Assembly: GCA_947460165.1 (NCBI GenBank)
Contig: CANHKH010000160.1
Span: forward strand, 1 to 7,495
DNA length: 7,495 nucleotides
DNA from: Comamonadaceae bacterium
Lineage (GTDB): Bacteria; Pseudomonadota; Gammaproteobacteria; Burkholderiales; Burkholderiaceae_C
Reading direction: 5' to 3'
Part shown: one piece after another, positions 5,533 through 7,495 of the stretch
Layout of the letters: the number at the start of each line of letters is the position of its first letter
How positions within the stretch are numbered: the first letter of the stretch is position 1
The notes under the pieces: model-generated
Told to the model about the DNA's origin: nothing
What the model saw: the letters and a program-made list of their open reading frames with translations, nothing else
Databases searched by the model: none
Made by a program: the position numbers and the translations under genes

Positions 5533-6637
5533 ACCCGTTTTTGACACCCCAAGCTTGACCGGCAACCAGGTTGGCCTGCCAGCGATGCTTGGCATCAAGC
5601 ATCGCCCGTTGACCGCGCCCCATCACCAGCAGGCTGTCTACAAAGAAACACCCCCCCTCCCCCGTGGGAGCTGGCCTGCCAGCGATGCTTCGCCTCAGGC
5701 ATCAGCCGTTGACCGCCAACCATCGCCAGCAGGCTGGCTCTCACAAAGAATTACCTCCCTTGTCGCTTACGCAGCGTTCAAGTTCGCCTTCGTGCTGGCC
5801 GCAGGGCTACCGTGCTTGACTGCAGCGCAAGCCCAAACTCAAGCCCAGATTCAAGCCCCCTCCGCTGCAGCGGCCCCCAGCACAGGCCAAGACAAACTGT
5901 TGGAAGCAACCCGCCAATGGGTGGCCCAAACCCAACAGCTGGTGCCCGCCCAGGTGCGTTTTGCCGCCCTGGACAGCCGGGTGAAAGTAGACGTTTGCGA
6001 GCAAGCCTTGGAGATGGACTACCCCTTCAACCCCTCACGCGACACGGTGCGTGTGCGCTGCCCGCAGACCAAACCCTGGCAGGTATTTTTGCGCTTGCTG
6101 CCCGCCAACACCCCCAACAACAGCTCAGGCGCCACCGCCGGCGCCAGTAAAAACCCGCCCAACGCCCTGGTTCCCCCCATCAGCCCAGCCGCCGCTGCGG
6201 CCGCCGCCGCAATGCCAGCAGCGGTGCAGCCCGTGGCCCAGGTGGCCACCCGGCCGGTGGTGGTGACGCGCCGGCTGATTCAACGTGGCACCTTGCTGGA
6301 GGCCAGCATGCTGGAAGTCACCGAGCGCCCAGCGCTAGGACTGGACCCATTGGTGGTCAGCTCGCTCAACGACGTGGAGCGGGCCGAGTCCATGCGTGAC
6401 ATTCCGGCGGGCACGGTGTTGCGCAGCTACGACATCAAACGTGCATTGATGGTCAAAAAAGGGCAAAGTGCCATGCTTACTGTGGGGCAAGGCAGTGGCT
6501 TTACGGTCAGAGTCGGGGTAGAAGCCCAACAAGATGGCCATTTGGGTGAACAAATTCGCTTGAAAAATACCGAGTCGGGTCGATTACTATCTGGCGTGGT
6601 CACCGGCCCCAACGCCGTGAGAGCATTGCAAAATTAA
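5522..6637 (+). CDS. flgA: Flagellar P-ring assembly chaperone FlgA, with REP-derived N-terminal extension
   Basis: FlgA is a periplasmic chaperone that helps FlgI assemble into the P-ring. From ATG 5522 the product has 371 residues. A hydrophobic segment ending AAQA (80-104) looks like the Sec signal peptide. The FlgA N-domain follows (125-195), with Cys159 and Cys180 in the pattern usual for FlgA (DSRVKVDVC ... TVRVRC). A Pro/Ala linker containing eight Ala in a row (223-230) comes next, then the SAF-type C-terminal domain (245-369) with VVVTRRLIQRGTLL, DIPAGTVL and the closing GVVTGPNAVRAL. Residues 17-77 are encoded by two REP-like palindromes. No ATG, GTG or TTG lies in frame between them and the signal segment (the first GTG is inside it), so the start must be upstream unless a rare start such as ATT 5750 is used. 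ATG 5522 has the best ribosome site and a promoter; ATG 5585 is the alternative. The identity is secure, the start is not. Confidence 0.88.
   Translation: MLCLPVFDTPSLTGNQVGLPAMLGIKHRPLTAPHHQQAVYKETPPLPRGSWPASDASPQASAVDRQPSPAGWLSQRITSLVAYAAFKFAFVLAAGLPCLTAAQAQTQAQIQAPSAAAAPSTGQDKLLEATRQWVAQTQQLVPAQVRFAALDSRVKVDVCEQALEMDYPFNPSRDTVRVRCPQTKPWQVFLRLLPANTPNNSSGATAGASKNPPNALVPPISPAAAAAAAAMPAAVQPVAQVATRPVVVTRRLIQRGTLLEASMLEVTERPALGLDPLVVSSLNDVERAESMRDIPAGTVLRSYDIKRALMVKKGQSAMLTVGQGSGFTVRVGVEAQQDGHLGEQIRLKNTESGRLLSGVVTGPNAVRALQN
5572..5647 (+). repeat. REP-like palindrome, family B, unit 1
   Basis: The unit begins TGGCCTGCCAGCGATGCTT and ends CAGGCTGTCTACAAAGAA. Its inner part contains the perfect palindrome GATGCTTG-GCAT-CAAGCATC. 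It repeats at a 100-base period in unit 2, with the outer arms and the CCGTTGACCGC segment well conserved. It lies inside the predicted flgA reading frame. Confidence 0.8.
5664..5750 (+). repeat. REP-like palindrome, family B, unit 2
   Basis: The left arm GTGGGAGCTGGCCTGCCAGC and its GATG tail pair with the right arm CATCGCCAGCAGGCTGGCTC and its TCAC tail; 19 of 24 positions are complementary. Each arm also contains its own small hairpin (GCTGGC-CT-GCCAGC and GCCAGC-AG-GCTGGC). This is the classic shape of a REP element, and it resembles GTGGGAGCTGGC-type repeats I know from pseudomonads. It ends directly before the signal-peptide-like part of flgA. Confidence 0.85.
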
Positions 6638-6651
6638 TTTTAAAAAAGTCC

Positions 6652-6678
6652 TCAAGTTCCCAGAACTGGGGTCGATTC
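6652..6678 (+). promoter_or_regulatory. Sigma-28 (FliA) promoter for flgM-flgN
   Basis: TCAAGTTC (6652-6659), eleven bases, then GTCGATTC (6671-6678). Against the enterobacterial FliA consensus TAAAGTTT-N11-GCCGATAA this matches six of eight and five of eight positions with exact spacing. An AT-rich palindrome AAAATTAATTTT (6630-6641), which includes the flgA stop, lies just upstream. Transcription would begin near 6685, about 45 bases before flgM. Confidence 0.7.
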
Positions 6679-6707
6679 CTCAGATGTCTGAGACCCAAAG
6701 TGGGTCT
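6679..6707 (+). promoter_or_regulatory. Dyad and hairpin at the start of the flgM leader
   Basis: CTCAGA-TG-TCTGAG (6679-6692) is a dyad symmetry directly downstream of the -10 element. Overlapping it, AGACCCA-AAG-TGGGTCT (6691-6707) can form a 7-bp hairpin. No T-run follows, so it is not a terminator. It could be a protein-binding site or a 5' stabilising stem; neither role is shown. Confidence 0.35.
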
Positions 6708-6729
6708 GCCATCAACCAGTGAGCCTGCC

Positions 6730-7038
6730 ATGACCGATCCAATTTCAAGCTATGCAAAATCGTCCCGCTCGGACGCTGCCATGCGCGCGTCGGTCGGCAA
6801 GCCTGAAAAAGAGGGCAAAGCCGCCACAGCGGCCCCAGCCCCTTCCAGTCCTTCTGAAGGTCGTCGCGCGGATTCTGTGCAAATGAGCAACGTCGCCCAA
6901 AAAGCCATGTCTGAGCCCGACTTTGACCGCGTCAAGGTCGAATCCATCAAGCAAGCCATCTCCCAAGGCAACTACCCCTTGGACGTCAAGCGCATCGCCG
7001 AGAGCTTTGTGGCCATTGAACGAATGATCAATGCCTGA
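6730..7038 (+). CDS. flgM: Anti-sigma-28 factor FlgM
   Basis: FlgM binds FliA (sigma-28) and keeps late flagellar genes off until the hook is finished, when it is exported. The 102-residue product is small, with a disordered Ala/Ser/Pro/Lys-rich N-terminal half. The conserved FlgM C-terminal half covers about 48-101: DSVQMSNVAQKAM, then RVKVESIKQAISQGNYPLDV and KRIAESFVAIE, which form the sigma-binding helices in this family. ATG 6730 gives the usual size. A GTG at 6700 would add ten residues but sits in the leader hairpin without a ribosome site. The site before 6730 (GTGAG, six bases away) is weak. The FliA-type promoter upstream fits the known autoregulatory loop. It overlaps flgN by eight bases. 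Confidence 0.93.
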   Translation: MTDPISSYAKSSRSDAAMRASVGKPEKEGKAATAAPAPSSPSEGRRADSVQMSNVAQKAMSEPDFDRVKVESIKQAISQGNYPLDVKRIAESFVAIERMINA

Positions 7039-7426
7039 CACCTCCCAAGCCCCGCGCCTTGAGCTCTTGGCCCAGGAGCTAGACCGGGTCTTGGACATTG
7101 AATTTGAAGCCCTGCAAAAGCAGGAACTCGACCGTTTTGAGCAGCTGCAAACCGGCAAAACCGAACTGCTGGCCGAGCTCAGCCGCCTGTGCCCCCCCGC
7201 CCATGAGTTGCAAACCGAGCCCGCCTGGGCCGGCCTGCACGACAGCCTGAGCGCCAGCCGCGACAAACACAGGCGCAACACCATTTTGGTCACCCGCAAG
7301 CTTGAAGCCGTGCGCGGCGCCCTCTCCAGCCTGAGCGCCGAGCTGCCCGGCAGCCCCGTGGAGGTCTATGACCGATTGGGGCAAGTGGCCAGGTTTGGCC
7401 GGGGGCGGGGATACAGCGACGCTTGA
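7031..7426 (+). CDS. flgN: Flagellar export chaperone FlgN
   Basis: FlgN is a cytoplasmic chaperone for the hook-filament junction proteins FlgK and FlgL and delivers them to the export apparatus. The 131-residue product is mostly helical, with the Glu/Leu/Gln-rich heptad-like pattern typical of this family (LLAQELDRVLDIEFEALQKQ at 12-31, then KTELLAELSRL). Its C-terminal tail, VYDRLGQVARFGRGRGYSDA, resembles other FlgN tails. The start ATG lies inside the end of flgM (ATGCCTGA overlap), so translation is probably coupled and no separate promoter is expected. Position directly after flgM strongly supports the call, since sequence conservation in this family is low. Confidence 0.9.
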   Translation: MPDTSQAPRLELLAQELDRVLDIEFEALQKQELDRFEQLQTGKTELLAELSRLCPPAHELQTEPAWAGLHDSLSASRDKHRRNTILVTRKLEAVRGALSSLSAELPGSPVEVYDRLGQVARFGRGRGYSDA

Positions 7427-7495
7427 GGGCAAGCGCTAGGCGCAAGGAACAGCTTGAGCCACACGGTCCAGCAAGTCCCCAAGCACTGCCACAGC
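7427..7495. other. Tail of the window; possibly the end of a convergent gene
   Basis: These 69 bases hold no complete gene and no clear terminator for flgMN. On the minus strand one frame is open from the window edge to a TAG at 7438-7436 and would encode the C-terminus AVAVLGDLLDRVAQAVPCA. This is too short to identify and could be chance. Confidence 0.2.

Noticed and set aside
6700..6729. GTG 6700 as the flgM start
   Set aside because: It adds ten residues not typical of FlgM, lies in the leader hairpin and has no ribosome site. ATG 6730 gives a normal FlgM.

Overview
The window is part of a bacterial flagellar gene cluster. High GC content, Gram-negative rod, hook and P-ring assembly genes, the flgM-flgN pair and the style of the dispersed palindromic repeats suggest a betaproteobacterium, most likely Burkholderiales/Comamonadaceae. 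The genus cannot be fixed from this sequence alone.

Layout. On the minus strand, read right to left, are a LysM/lysozyme-like protein gene (5362-3986), a repeat-rich gap of about 440 bp, then flgB (3542-3159), flgC (3153-2728), flgD (2712-1987) and flgE (from 1933, running off the left edge). On the plus strand are flgA (5522-6637), flgM (6730-7038) and flgN (7031-7426). The last 69 bases hold no complete gene.

How the genes work together. FlgB and FlgC are proximal rod subunits. FlgD is the hook cap and FlgE the hook subunit. FlgA is the periplasmic chaperone for P-ring assembly. FlgM is the anti-sigma-28 factor, and FlgN is the cytoplasmic chaperone for the hook-filament junction proteins. 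The extra gene between flgB and flgA has a LysM module and a lysozyme-like domain with a putative catalytic Glu but no evident signal peptide. This suggests a peptidoglycan-remodelling enzyme for rod penetration, perhaps exported like FlgJ; that role is inferred.

Regulation read from sequence. Three close sigma-54 (-24/-12) promoter matches with exact spacing lie upstream of flgB, flgA and the LysM gene. A sigma-28 match with 11-base spacing lies upstream of flgM. This points to an RpoN-then-FliA cascade.

The most unusual points are: (1) the LysM/lysozyme-like gene with its own sigma-54-type promoter; (2) a pair of REP-like palindromes that appear to lie inside the 5' coding part of flgA, between a well-supported start and the signal-peptide-like segment; (3) a second, unrelated GC-rich palindromic repeat array directly upstream of the flgB promoter; (4) an enlarged FlgE (more than 644 residues) with a Thr-rich linker and an apparent internal duplication.
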